From NCBI GenBank assembly GCA_014799475.1, contig JAAVHX010000010.1:52057-100651 (forward strand): a stretch of DNA of 48,595 nucleotides, read 5' to 3'. The position numbers and the translations under genes were made by a program. The first letter of the stretch is position 1. Each line of letters opens with the position of its first letter. This DNA comes from Clostridiales bacterium. Its GTDB lineage: Bacteria > Bacillota > Clostridia > Oscillospirales > Oscillospiraceae. Positions 35,778 through 45,304 of the stretch are shown here, in pieces. Under the pieces are notes generated by a model. That model made no database searches and was not told where the DNA came from. It worked only from the letters and a program-made list of their open reading frames with translations.

Positions 35778-38700
35778 TTACATTGTCAGGACAAAATGCA
35801 GAATGACCGCCGCCTCCGCCCGGGTGATGGGGGCTTTGGGATTCAGCCTGCCGTTGCTGCCCGTCACCGCGCCCATCTGCACCAGGGCGCCTACCGCTTC
35901 CCTGGCATAGCTGGACACCAGCTGCTGATCGGAGAACTGGGTCAGCAGGGCGGTGCCGCCGCTGCCCGGGTTCTTCCCCATCTTGATCAGCGTGTTGTAC
36001 ACCATCACCATGGCGTCCTCCCGGGTGACGGCACTGGCCGGCAGGAAATACCCGCCCGAGCCGCGCACAATGCCCAGATATTTGGCCGAGGCCACCGCCG
36101 AGGCGTAATAGGAGTTCATCGGTACGTCAGGGAAGCTGTAAGTCCCCGCGGCGGGGAATTTGAACCCCCGGCTGAGCATCAGGATAAAGTCGCGCCGCAG
36201 GATATACTGGTTCGGCCCGAAGGAGTTATTGCCTATGCCGTTCACCACGTTGTTCCGGTACAGATAGTCCACCGCGGAGGCGGCCCAGACGTAGTTGCCC
36301 ATATCCCGGAAATAGCTGGAGCCGGTGGCCGCCACAATGTTAAAGACGATCCGCCCGGTGACCTGTTCGCCGCTGGTGCTCACCGCGGTATAGCCCACTT
36401 CCACCTGGCCCGTATACCGGCCCCGGGGGACAAAGCTGAGCTGGCTGATGCCGGGATTGCTGGAGACGTAGTACTTGGTCCCGGTATCGGCCGCGGTTCC
36501 GGTGCCCAGCTTGCTATACCCCACATACAGCCGTCCGGCAGAGGTGGAGGGCAGGTTGTTCAGCGTGATGTAGGACAGCGGCCTGCTCATCAGCCCACTG
36601 CACGCGCTGGACAGGTCGGAAGCGCTGACCTGCAGGGGGTTGGCGTTGGTGCCGGTGTAGGTGACGGTGTTGGGGGTGACCTGGATGACCACCTCGCCCG
36701 TAAAGGATACGCCGTTGGTATTGTACCCGGTATAGGGCAGCGTCACCGTCCCCACATAGCCGGTGTTGGCCTGGAAGTAGACGTTGCCGATCAGCACCGT
36801 CGAGTTCGAGGAACCGGGGTTGACACGGTAGCATTGGGTGGAGGCGGACACGGTGCCATAGTTGCTGCCGGTGATATAGCGGTAGCGCAGATAGCCCTGC
36901 GTAGTGGTAGGCACCGTGGAGAAGCGCACATAGTTCAAACTGGCGCCCGTGGCGTTGATGCAGGCGTTGTTGAAGTCGTTGACGTTGAAGGACACCGTCT
37001 TGCCGCTGCTGGTGCTGTAGCGGATGCCCGTCTGGTTGGCCTCGTCCAGGTCGATGTACACCGTGCCGGTGTACACAGTGCCCCGCACTCCATAGCCGGT
37101 ATAGGGGATGGCCACCTGGCCGGGAGCCGTCGACGCGGACACGAAGGACAGCGTGCTCAGACCGGGCGTGCCGCTGGCATAGTAGCTGGTGTTGGCGCTG
37201 GCTACGCCGCCGTAGCTGCCGGCGGCCCAGTAGTTGACGTACAGCGTGCCCTCGCTGGCGGCGGGCAGGGCGCCGAAGCGCACGTAGGACAGCTGCTCAC
37301 TGATGGTGTTATAGCAGGCCAGGTTGAACGCGCTGGCGTTAAAGGTCACCCGCTCCCCCCGCAGGCCGCTGAAGTGTACGTCGGACGAGCTGGTCCCGCC
37401 GTTTTGCTTGCTGACGCTGATGGTCACCGTCCCGGAGTAGGCGCCCCCGTTGACATCCATCCCCCGGTAGGCGATGGCCACCGAACTGGGACAGGTACTG
37501 GACGGGATGAAGCTGATCCGATCCAGGCTGGGGGTGCGGGTGCGGTAATACTGGGTGCCGCTGGTGACGGCCTGGCCGGTGTGGGTGGGCCCGTTGTAGT
37601 CATACCTCAGCTCACCCCAGCTGGCCTGGGGCAGCGTAAAGGTGACATAGTTCAAGCTCCGGCCGCCCTGCTTGCTCTGGCAGATGCGGTTGAAGTCGTC
37701 CGCCTGGAAGGACAGGGGCTGCCCGACCACGGCGGTGTAGAACACGTCGCTGGCCGCCCCCACCGTCACCCGGATGGTGCCGGAGAAGAACTGGTTGTCA
37801 ACGGTGCAGCCGGTATAGCGGATGTCAGCGGTGCCCGAAAACGTGTTTTTCGCCACAAAGGACAGGTCGGACAGGGGCGTCCGTCCCAGTGCGGTATTGC
37901 CGGACAGGTAATAGCGGTCCATATTGCCCACGCCCGCGCCGGTGTCCGCCTCGGAGCGGTGGCTGTCGTGGAGGATGCCCTGGTCGGTGGCCACGGACAG
38001 GTTGCTGATGTAGCTCAGCGCGCTGCCGGTCTTGCTCACGGAAATACTGTTGAGCTGGCTGGCGACGGTGCTCAGGTTGAGGGAAGCGCCTGCGGTAACG
38101 CTGCCGGCCTGGATCAGCGCGGTGGTGTCCTCCTGCACGGTAACGGTCAATTCGGCCTCATAGCTCCCCAGGTTGGCGGTCACCTTGACGGTGCCCGGCA
38201 TACGGGCGTTGAGCCTGCCGTCATGGGCGTCCACGATCGACGAGTCCGAGGAAGTCCAGATGATGTTTCCGCCGGTGTTGGCCGCGCTGCCGAAGCGCTG
38301 CACCCGCAGCGTTTCCACATCGCCCTGCTTCATGGTGAGCTTGCCGTTCTGGATCGTCATCGTGCTGCCCTGGAGGGTGATGCCCGGGATCTCCACGGTG
38401 CACTCCCCTTTGGCGGTGCCGGAGGTCACAACGATCTTGGCCACACCCGGGCCCACCACCGTCACCAGGGCAGAGCGCCCAGTGAAGTCGTAGCGCCCGG
38501 TGGAGTTCTGGGTCTCACTGTACTTCTCCACCCTGACGACGGATTGATCCGGCGCGTTGGTATCCGGATCTACCACGCTCCAGACTACGCTGGCATAGGT
38601 AAACACCGCGTTCGCCGGCTCCGGAGTGACGCGGACGGCGTTAGTCCCGCCCCGCTTGGTATCCGTCAGCGGCAGGGTCTGCACCGAGCCGCTGCCCGTG

Positions 38701-39845
38701 GCATTGATGAACTTGAAGCCGTAAGGCGCCGGGCCCACGGTCACAGTACACTGGGCGCTCTTGTCCCCCGCCATGGCGATGATCTCGGTGGTTCCCTCCT
38801 TCACGGCGGTGACCAGGCCGTTTTCATTCACAGTGGCCACAGTCGGGTTGCTGGATGTCCACACCACCTTGTCGGTGGAGTTGGTGGGGAGCACACTGGC
38901 CCTCAGCTGGACCGTGTTGCCGCTGCCCGGATTGAGCTTAAGCTCTGCCTGGTTCAGCGTCACGCTGGTGGCAGGGGTGTTCACCTGCGCGGTGACCCAG
39001 CAGGTAGCGGTTCTGCCATTGTCGGTCCTAACGGTGATGGCCACCGCCGGCCCAGCCCTGACCCCCGTAACCACTCCATTTTCATCCACTGTGACGTACG
39101 ACGGATTGCCGGATGTCCATGTGAGTTTCGCATCCGCGCCCGCCGGCGTCAGCGTGGGTGTCAGCGTCTCCCTCGCCCCCACAGCCACAGTGAGCGTTGA
39201 CGGGAGCGATATGCCGGTCACCGCCTGCGTTTCAACGGTAAACTTGCAGGTAGTGGATATACTACCGGCTGCAACGGTGATAGTCGCCGTCCCGGCTCCC
39301 ACCGCCGTAACCACTCCATTTCCGTTCACTTCCTCCACTCTGGCGACTGCCGAGTTGCTGGAAGTCCACGTGAGGTTCGCTGCCGCGCCCGCCGGCTCCA
39401 GCAGGGGGATCAGCGTCTGCGTTTCTCCCACATACTTGGTGAACTCTGATCCGGGAAGCAGCCTTATGGCGGTGACGGGCTTCGTGACGGTGACCGCGCA
39501 GGTGGCGGTAAACGACTGCCCATTTACCGTATACGTCGCGGTGATGGTCGCCGTGCCCGCGGCCAGGGCATTCACTGTGCCGCTGCTGCTTATTTTAATG
39601 ACATTGGCGGGCTCACTGGTAAAGGTCCAAGCGACATCTTTTTTCGCAACTGATGTCGTGTTCCCGTCTAACGACAGAGAAACGGCAAACCCAGTATACT
39701 GCTCACCCACAGTCAATGACAGTGTACTTACGTTCAGTGAGAGTCCATCTGTGTCCGCCGCCCACGCGGGGGTCACCGCCGTGGACAGCGCCAGAACCAG
39801 GGCCAGGGCCAGCGCGCCCAGGCGGCGCAATAGCTTATGTTTCAT
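35778..39845 (-). CDS. 1355-aa secreted surface protein: Ig-like (BIG2) domains, five ~115-aa repeats, three SLH domains
   Basis: Signal peptide about residues 1-29 (TAVTPAWA). Four BIG2-type Ig-like domains at about 35-122, 125-205, 207-291 and 293-371, with the typical LTWTSSN(S)AVA and GTATIT motifs; an irregular part at 372-486; a fifth BIG2 at 487-571. Then come five repeats of about 115 residues: R1 578-695 (divergent), R2 697-812, R3 818-933, R4 936-1056, R5 1057-1171. R2-R5 share a DFN..C-like entry, LSYV and later YTG(T/E)V. C-terminal SLH domains at about 1178-1233, 1236-1291 and 1302-1355 attach it to the wall. AAAGGAG lies 10 bp before the ATG, immediately after a strong terminator hairpin. 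An adhesive or S-layer-like structural role is inferred. Confidence 0.9.
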   Translation of the reverse strand: MKHKLLRRLGALALALVLALSTAVTPAWAADTDGLSLNVSTLSLTVGEQYTGFAVSLSLDGNTTSVAKKDVAWTFTSEPANVIKISSSGTVNALAAGTATITATYTVNGQSFTATCAVTVTKPVTAIRLLPGSEFTKYVGETQTLIPLLEPAGAAANLTWTSSNSAVARVEEVNGNGVVTAVGAGTATITVAAGSISTTCKFTVETQAVTGISLPSTLTVAVGARETLTPTLTPAGADAKLTWTSGNPSYVTVDENGVVTGVRAGPAVAITVRTDNGRTATCWVTAQVNTPATSVTLNQAELKLNPGSGNTVQLRASVLPTNSTDKVVWTSSNPTVATVNENGLVTAVKEGTTEIIAMAGDKSAQCTVTVGPAPYGFKFINATGSGSVQTLPLTDTKRGGTNAVRVTPEPANAVFTYASVVWSVVDPDTNAPDQSVVRVEKYSETQNSTGRYDFTGRSALVTVVGPGVAKIVVTSGTAKGECTVEIPGITLQGSTMTIQNGKLTMKQGDVETLRVQRFGSAANTGGNIIWTSSDSSIVDAHDGRLNARMPGTVKVTANLGSYEAELTVTVQEDTTALIQAGSVTAGASLNLSTVASQLNSISVSKTGSALSYISNLSVATDQGILHDSHRSEADTGAGVGNMDRYYLSGNTALGRTPLSDLSFVAKNTFSGTADIRYTGCTVDNQFFSGTIRVTVGAASDVFYTAVVGQPLSFQADDFNRICQSKQGGRSLNYVTFTLPQASWGELRYDYNGPTHTGQAVTSGTQYYRTRTPSLDRISFIPSSTCPSSVAIAYRGMDVNGGAYSGTVTISVSKQNGGTSSSDVHFSGLRGERVTFNASAFNLACYNTISEQLSYVRFGALPAASEGTLYVNYWAAGSYGGVASANTSYYASGTPGLSTLSFVSASTAPGQVAIPYTGYGVRGTVYTGTVYIDLDEANQTGIRYSTSSGKTVSFNVNDFNNACINATGASLNYVRFSTVPTTTQGYLRYRYITGSNYGTVSASTQCYRVNPGSSNSTVLIGNVYFQANTGYVGTVTLPYTGYNTNGVSFTGEVVIQVTPNTVTYTGTNANPLQVSASDLSSACSGLMSRPLSYITLNNLPSTSAGRLYVGYSKLGTGTAADTGTKYYVSSNPGISQLSFVPRGRYTGQVEVGYTAVSTSGEQVTGRIVFNIVAATGSSYFRDMGNYVWAASAVDYLYRNNVVNGIGNNSFGPNQYILRRDFILMLSRGFKFPAAGTYSFPDVPMNSYYASAVASAKYLGIVRGSGGYFLPASAVTREDAMVMVYNTLIKMGKNPGSGGTALLTQFSDQQLVSSYAREAVGALVQMGAVTGSNGRLNPKAPITRAEAAVILHFVLTM

Positions 39846-39868
39846 GAATCAGGTCTCCTTTGCTCAAA

Positions 39869-39901
39869 AAAGGCGGGAGCGGGCGGGTTCCGCCCGCTCC
39901 C
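39869..39901 (-). terminator. Terminator-like hairpin between the two giant SLH genes
   Basis: A perfect 12-bp stem (GGGAGCGGGCGG with its complement) with loop GTT; GCCTTTTTTGAG follows on the minus strand. The next ribosome site begins only a few bases later. Confidence 0.88.
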
Positions 39902-39923
39902 GGGATTTGATCGTGCTGTGCGG

Positions 39924-42900
39924 TTATGTTCTGGCGTCCCACACCTTGGGAATGTCGATCACATAATCCCAGTTGGGGTCGGCCGCGGTGCCCTTGTTGA
40001 CCAGTCTGACCGTCACGACCAGCGGCGTCCGGCTGATGCCGTTGCCCACGTCGTCGCAGATATCAGCCCGGTCGAACGAGAGGGTGCCCTCGCCCAAACC
40101 GCCGGTGGTCACATTCGTGACCGAAAGCACGATCGACTGGACGGGCGCCTCCAGTTTTCCGTTCGCGTGGCTGCTCGCTCCCACGATTTTGAGCTTGTTT
40201 TGCAGTGTGGAAGCGGCGAGGTAGCCCACGCCCCAATACCGGTCCTTGACCTCCGCCGCGTTTGCGCCGATGGGATTGCTCTCGGTGGTCGAATGCCCTA
40301 AATACATACAGTTGCAGATCTGGAACGAAGTCTGCCTGCCATCGACGGTGGCCACCGCGTACAGCGGCTCACTGAAGGTCAGGGTCAGCGTTCCCTTGCT
40401 GATGACGCCGTTCACCTTATCGAAATCTGCCGGGTTGACCTCCAGCTTCGAGGATGTGATCATGGGCGGCGTCAGATCCGTCTTGGTGACGGGATACAGG
40501 GCGCGGAAGGAGTAGCCGGAGCCCTTGTCGCCCTGGGCCACCGCCACAAAGATGTAATTCGTCCCGGCCTTGACGTCCGCCTTGTTGGTGTAATTGTACA
40601 CATTGGAAGTCGGGATGGCAGTCCCCTCCGGGGTCGCCGCCATGGGCTTGCTCTTCCCCGTCTCAATGATCTGGCCCGTCTTGACCTGCTGGCTGGAGAT
40701 CTGGCTGGCGTAGAAGCTCTTGGCGGAATCGGTGGCAAAGATGTCGAACACGCTGCCCACATAATTGTTGTTGTTGTCATAGCAGGGGGTGGCCATGGCG
40801 GTGAGCACGTTCATAGCCTGGCCCTTGCCCTCGTAGCTATAGGTGTCCGTGGCGGAACCGAAGGTGCTGGTGGCATACTTGTAGGTATCGCTGTTGCTGA
40901 AAGCCCTTCTGAACGCCGCGTCCTCATAGCTGTAGGAGGCCAGGAAGTAGTCCAGCGTGCCCTTCCGGTCGCTCTCCACGTTGACCACCGAGCCGGAGCC
41001 GCTGAGGTTGAGCAGGGGCCGCGCCGCCCGCTGGGTGGTGAAGCGGTAGACCACCGCCGACGTGGAAAACGCGTTGGGGTCGTCGGAGTCGCCCCGGGTC
41101 ACCAGACAGAGGTAGTACACCTTGTTGGCGCTGAGGTTTGTCAGGGAGAAGTTGGCCGGGCTGCCCGGCTCCACCTTGTCGGTGTGGCCCTTGATCACGC
41201 CCCTGACGGCGGCGGCGCTGGTCACCGTATTGACGGAGGGCTGGGCCACCTCCTTTTTGCCGGTCAAGGGCGCCGGGAGCTCGCTCAGCGCGGAGTCCAG
41301 CGACATCACCGGCACGTCCTTGGGCAGGATACCGGTGGTATCGCTGATATTCACCTTGACCGTGTAGTCGGCGCCATAGGACGCCACCTGGTTCTGGATC
41401 ATATCCTCGGTCAGGGTGATGTTGTCGCCGCCCACGGTCTGGCTGCTGGCGTTCCGCAGCGTGTTCAGCGGGAAGTACATATAGTAGACCTGACCCGCCG
41501 TATCGCCCAGGTCCACGGAAATGTCCACGCTGGTGTCATACTTGCTGGTGATGGACACCGATTGAATATCCGGGGCGTCCTTGATCTTGAAGGGATAGCT
41601 GAGCTCAAAGGGCTTGGGGATGCTGATAACGGTTTCGCCGTCCAGCGAGGTCCCGGCGGAGGGCAAGATAATCAGATGGTTCCGGGTCCCGCACACCATG
41701 GACACCTGCACCTTCACCGTCTTGTTCCACTTGGAGGCGGTCGTATTGCTCATATCCTCCAGCCAGTCGATATGGATGGCATACTCCTTGCCCTTCATCT
41801 TGTTTACCTGCTCAAACGAGGGATTGGTGGAGTTGCCGTTGATGATCTTGAACAGGCTGGTGTAGACAAACTCCGCCGTGCTGGGCACACGGATCTCCGC
41901 GCTGCCCTCCGACACCCACTGGGCATCGGTGCCGCCCTTGGGCCTGGAGTACAGGGTAAAGCCCATGCTGGTGTTTGCCCAGATCATCATATCCCAATAC
42001 TGGTCCTCTTCCACCCCCTCGGCGCCCTGGGGGTCGGCGATGAAGTGGAAGTCGATGCGCCCGCTGTCCTCGGGGTTTCTCTCATCAAGGAACAGCGCCT
42101 CGCCCGCGGTGAGGTTCACCTTGGCGAACTCAGTGGTGAAATACGGCACCTCGGTGGGGTCGGGATCCAGGCGGTTGGCCTCCTCGGAGTTGTCCCGGAT
42201 GCCGCTGAGCACAAAGTGGTAGGTGGCGCCGCTGGCCAGATTCAAGGCGCTGGCGTTCTTATTCACGGTGCCGTCGCTGTTCTCCACGGTGGGGAAGGTG
42301 ACGATCAGGCTGCCGTCCGTCATCTCCACCTTGGCGAAGCAGTAATTGATGATCCAATCATCGTCCTCGGTGTCGAGGGTGCCTTTGTACTTGGTCACAA
42401 TGTGGAAGTTGCCGGTGCCGTCTGGCTCGGCGTAGCAAGTGCAGCAATCGGTCACCAAGTCCTCGGGCCTCTGCCCTGTCTGCCCCCTGTACAGCCTGAT
42501 GTGGTCGCGCAGGGCCGCGGCCAGCCTGTTCCGGGCAGCCGCCTCAGCCTCCACCTCGCTCTGGCCGCCGCCTGTGGCTTGGGAAGCTTTCGCGGCGTCC
42601 AGCACCGCCTCATACAGCTTCAGGAACACCTTATCCGCGCCGGAGCCGCCCTTGATGTTCTCGGAGAACACCAGCTTGATGTCGGTGTCCGGCTTGGGCT
42701 CCTTGCTGCCGCTGTCTATGGCGGTGAACTCCTGGCGCACAAACTTGGGCGGGGTGTTGTCCCTGGTCTTCACGATGACCTTTTCGATCTTGGAGTAGTT
42801 GCCCGCGGCGTCCTTGGCCACCATGTACATGACGTAGGTGGAGGTGCCGGTTATGGTGCTGTCCAGCTTCCTGGTCTCATTCAGGGCAATGAGGATCTCC

Positions 42901-45197
42901 TTGTTGGCGTTGGCGGCGCTCACCGACTTTTTGCCATTCTTGGTGTACTTGCCCGCGCCGTTCTCGATCTTCATCTGGAGGGCGCGGTCCTCGGGATCGG
43001 CCAAGCCGTTGGGCTTGTAGTCGTCCTCGTTTTCCAGGCCCTCAAAGGCGATCTCAGTCTCCCTGCCCTCGGGGATGATGGTCCAGAAGAGGGTACACGC
43101 CTCGTCCACCGTGAAGTTCATCTCAATGGCGGTCTCATCGGCGCCGCCCGGCCGCGTGCTGATGATGACTGGGGAGCGCTCGTCCGGGGTCTTGAACGGG
43201 ACGGAGTACACCCGGGAGCTCTTGGAGCCGTCATAGTCGGTGAGCCACAGGTAGACCACATAGTCGGTCTCCTGGTCCAGCTGCCGGTCGTTCACATTGA
43301 TGGTGATGTTGGAGTTCTTCACCGCGTCCCGGACACCGTAGCCCAGGTTGCCGCGCACGGCGTTGGCCTTGAGCTCCGCGGTGGTGGGGGCGGTGGCGCC
43401 CTTGGGCAGCAGCGCGTAGTAGAGCAGGCAGCTCTTATTGGGCATACCGGTGACCTGGGCCACCTCGGTGGTGATCCTGGACATACGCGGGCCGTCGCTG
43501 AAGGCGGGCGTCGTGCCGTCCGGAGTGGTAAAGGCGGTGACCTTCACCGGGCTGTGGACGCCCCGGTCATCCACAAAAACGGCGCTGACGTAGTAGGAAC
43601 CGGCCTGGGTCAGCCCGGTGAGGTTGGGCGCCTTGAACTCGGTTTTGCTGGAGGTTATTTTGATGGAGCCGGACTTGAGGATCCTTCCGCCGTAGGTGGG
43701 CGGCTCGATCAGGTCGGCCTCGCTCACCGAGCCGTCGGACACGGCGGTGAGCGCCCAATAGACCGTGCCCGCCTTGTTGGCGCTGAACACCAGCTCGGCG
43801 GAGTTGGGGGCGATGTTCTTCACCTTGGGGTAGCCCGCCAGCAGCCTGGGGTCGGCGGAGGACTCGGCGGCCTGGACGCTGTTCATGGTGGAGCCCTTGA
43901 TGTCGGAGGTGATGCCCGGACGGATGGTGATGTCGTCAGGGAGCTGCTCCACGGTGGTGCCCGCGGCGCCCACGTTCAGGTTCTTGATGTCGCCCTCGCC
44001 GGTGACCTTGGTGGCCACGTCCAGGTTCAGGCTGTCCACCCGGGCGTCGCCGTCCACAAGGACGGAGGAATTGGTGGCGTGCTCGTCCATGGTGATCTTA
44101 TTGGCGGAACCCTGCACCACCTGGAGCTCGGAGTTGGGGGTCTTGTTCCACACTTCCTTCACATTGCCCGCCAGCTGGAGCAGGCTGCCGCCGTCCTGAA
44201 TGATCAGGCCCAGCCCGTTAAAGCCGGGCAGCGAGGAGTCGTCCACATAGGCGTTGGTGCGCACGGTGGTGGTGCCGATGTCGGTGATGCCCTCGGCCCG
44301 GAGGGTGACGAACTGGTTGCTGATGCTGTCCACGCTCATGGACTTGGCCGTCACGTTGCGCAGGGTGACGCTGCTCTGGGAGGAATGGCTCTCGCCGCCG
44401 CCGCTGACGATGATCTCACCCAGCACGTTGACGTTCTCCAGCACCACATCGCCCAGGTCGATGCCGCCGGTGAGGTACAGGTTGCCGGCGATGGTGCCGT
44501 TTCTCAGCGTCACCCCGGCGGTGTTGACGGTGACGTTGCCGTACACGTCGCCCAGGGTGTGCTCACCCTCCGTGTTGACCATGGTGCCGATGGCCTTCAC
44601 CAGCATGGAGGCCACCTCACCCCGGGTGATGTTCTGCTTGGGCTTGAAGCTGCCGTCCGCATATCCGCCGATGATGCCCATGTCGGCGGCGGCGCCCACC
44701 AGGCCCCGGCTCCACTCGCTGAGGGAGCGGCTGTCGCTGAACTGGAGCCCCTCGCCCACGTTTTCCTGGAGCATCATGTTCCGGGTCAGCAGCACCGCGG
44801 CCATCTCCCGGGTCAGGTTGGCCTTGGGCAGGGCATAGCCGGAAGCGCCCTTGAAATAGCCCATATTATAGGCGATGTTGATGTCTTGATAGTACCAATC
44901 ATAGGTCCGCACGTCCGGGAACGGCATTTCGCCCAGCTTTTTATAGCCGTAGGCGCGGTTCATCATGGCGACGAACTCCGCCCGCGTGATGGGGCGCTCC
45001 AGGGCCAGGTTGCCGTTGTCGCCCCGCATGACGCCCCACTCCACCAGCTTCTGGGCATAGGGCATGGCCCAGTGGGCGGCCTGGACGGGGAGCACCGTCC
45101 CCGGCAGCAGGGCAAGGATCAGCGCCAGGGACAGGATGCCAGACAGCCCCCGGCGCAGCCAATTTCGGATCGTAGATTTCTTGGGTTGCTTGCTCAT
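39924..45197 (-). CDS. 1757-aa secreted surface protein: three N-terminal SLH domains, beta-helix-like and Ig/FN3-like regions
   Basis: Signal peptide about residues 1-40 (GTVLPVQA). Three SLH domains at about 41-85, 92-148 and 150-205 (ITRAEFVAMMNRAYG, LTREMAAVLLTRN, ITRGEVASMLVKAIG). Residues about 214-430 are short repeated strands (NVTVNTAGVTLRNGTIAGNL, GDIKNLNVG) that look like a right-handed beta-helix. From about 455 onward there are FN3/Ig-like sandwich units, with TPP starts such as DNTPPKFVRQEF and Big_5-like segments containing KLVFSENI and TLTFSEPLY. The wall-anchored end is N-terminal here, opposite to the 1355-aa neighbour. ATG 45197 has AAGGAA about 12 bp upstream. Extracellular scaffold or adhesin role inferred. 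Confidence 0.9.
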   Translation of the reverse strand: MSKQPKKSTIRNWLRRGLSGILSLALILALLPGTVLPVQAAHWAMPYAQKLVEWGVMRGDNGNLALERPITRAEFVAMMNRAYGYKKLGEMPFPDVRTYDWYYQDINIAYNMGYFKGASGYALPKANLTREMAAVLLTRNMMLQENVGEGLQFSDSRSLSEWSRGLVGAAADMGIIGGYADGSFKPKQNITRGEVASMLVKAIGTMVNTEGEHTLGDVYGNVTVNTAGVTLRNGTIAGNLYLTGGIDLGDVVLENVNVLGEIIVSGGGESHSSQSSVTLRNVTAKSMSVDSISNQFVTLRAEGITDIGTTTVRTNAYVDDSSLPGFNGLGLIIQDGGSLLQLAGNVKEVWNKTPNSELQVVQGSANKITMDEHATNSSVLVDGDARVDSLNLDVATKVTGEGDIKNLNVGAAGTTVEQLPDDITIRPGITSDIKGSTMNSVQAAESSADPRLLAGYPKVKNIAPNSAELVFSANKAGTVYWALTAVSDGSVSEADLIEPPTYGGRILKSGSIKITSSKTEFKAPNLTGLTQAGSYYVSAVFVDDRGVHSPVKVTAFTTPDGTTPAFSDGPRMSRITTEVAQVTGMPNKSCLLYYALLPKGATAPTTAELKANAVRGNLGYGVRDAVKNSNITINVNDRQLDQETDYVVYLWLTDYDGSKSSRVYSVPFKTPDERSPVIISTRPGGADETAIEMNFTVDEACTLFWTIIPEGRETEIAFEGLENEDDYKPNGLADPEDRALQMKIENGAGKYTKNGKKSVSAANANKEILIALNETRKLDSTITGTSTYVMYMVAKDAAGNYSKIEKVIVKTRDNTPPKFVRQEFTAIDSGSKEPKPDTDIKLVFSENIKGGSGADKVFLKLYEAVLDAAKASQATGGGQSEVEAEAAARNRLAAALRDHIRLYRGQTGQRPEDLVTDCCTCYAEPDGTGNFHIVTKYKGTLDTEDDDWIINYCFAKVEMTDGSLIVTFPTVENSDGTVNKNASALNLASGATYHFVLSGIRDNSEEANRLDPDPTEVPYFTTEFAKVNLTAGEALFLDERNPEDSGRIDFHFIADPQGAEGVEEDQYWDMMIWANTSMGFTLYSRPKGGTDAQWVSEGSAEIRVPSTAEFVYTSLFKIINGNSTNPSFEQVNKMKGKEYAIHIDWLEDMSNTTASKWNKTVKVQVSMVCGTRNHLIILPSAGTSLDGETVISIPKPFELSYPFKIKDAPDIQSVSITSKYDTSVDISVDLGDTAGQVYYMYFPLNTLRNASSQTVGGDNITLTEDMIQNQVASYGADYTVKVNISDTTGILPKDVPVMSLDSALSELPAPLTGKKEVAQPSVNTVTSAAAVRGVIKGHTDKVEPGSPANFSLTNLSANKVYYLCLVTRGDSDDPNAFSTSAVVYRFTTQRAARPLLNLSGSGSVVNVESDRKGTLDYFLASYSYEDAAFRRAFSNSDTYKYATSTFGSATDTYSYEGKGQAMNVLTAMATPCYDNNNNYVGSVFDIFATDSAKSFYASQISSQQVKTGQIIETGKSKPMAATPEGTAIPTSNVYNYTNKADVKAGTNYIFVAVAQGDKGSGYSFRALYPVTKTDLTPPMITSSKLEVNPADFDKVNGVISKGTLTLTFSEPLYAVATVDGRQTSFQICNCMYLGHSTTESNPIGANAAEVKDRYWGVGYLAASTLQNKLKIVGASSHANGKLEAPVQSIVLSVTNVTTGGLGEGTLSFDRADICDDVGNGISRTPLVVTVRLVNKGTAADPNWDYVIDIPKVWDART

Positions 45198-45218
45198 GTA
45201 ATGTGACCGTTCCTTTCC

Positions 45219-45235
45219 GGCGCGCGGAGCGCGCC
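45219..45235 (-). other. Leader hairpin upstream of the 1757-aa SLH gene
   Basis: A perfect GGCGCGC-GGA-GCGCGCC stem lies directly upstream of the ribosome site. A second structure, GCCGGAC...GTCCGGC, is at 45272-45296. Neither has a good T-run; they could stabilise the mRNA or attenuate transcription. Confidence 0.5.
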
Positions 45236-45304
45236 TATCCGTGTCTGCTGTTGATCTATCGTGAAAGGGAAGCCGGACAGATCGGCTCCGTCCGGCCATC
45301 CCCA

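Noticed and set aside
35700-39200. A 1166-codon plus-strand open frame opposite the 1355-aa SLH gene
   Set aside because: Same reason: low-complexity Gly/Ala/His-rich translation antisense to BIG2, repeat and SLH domains.
41184-45206. A 1340-codon plus-strand open frame opposite the 1757-aa SLH gene
   Set aside because: Composition is Gly/His/Val/Leu-rich without motifs, there is no ribosome site, and it is antisense to a clear SLH protein. It is a GC-rich shadow frame.
45198-45304. c-di-GMP (GEMM) riboswitch in the SLH gene leader, suggested by adjacent PilZ genes
   Set aside because: The leader has hairpins but none of the conserved GEMM core segments that I could recognise.
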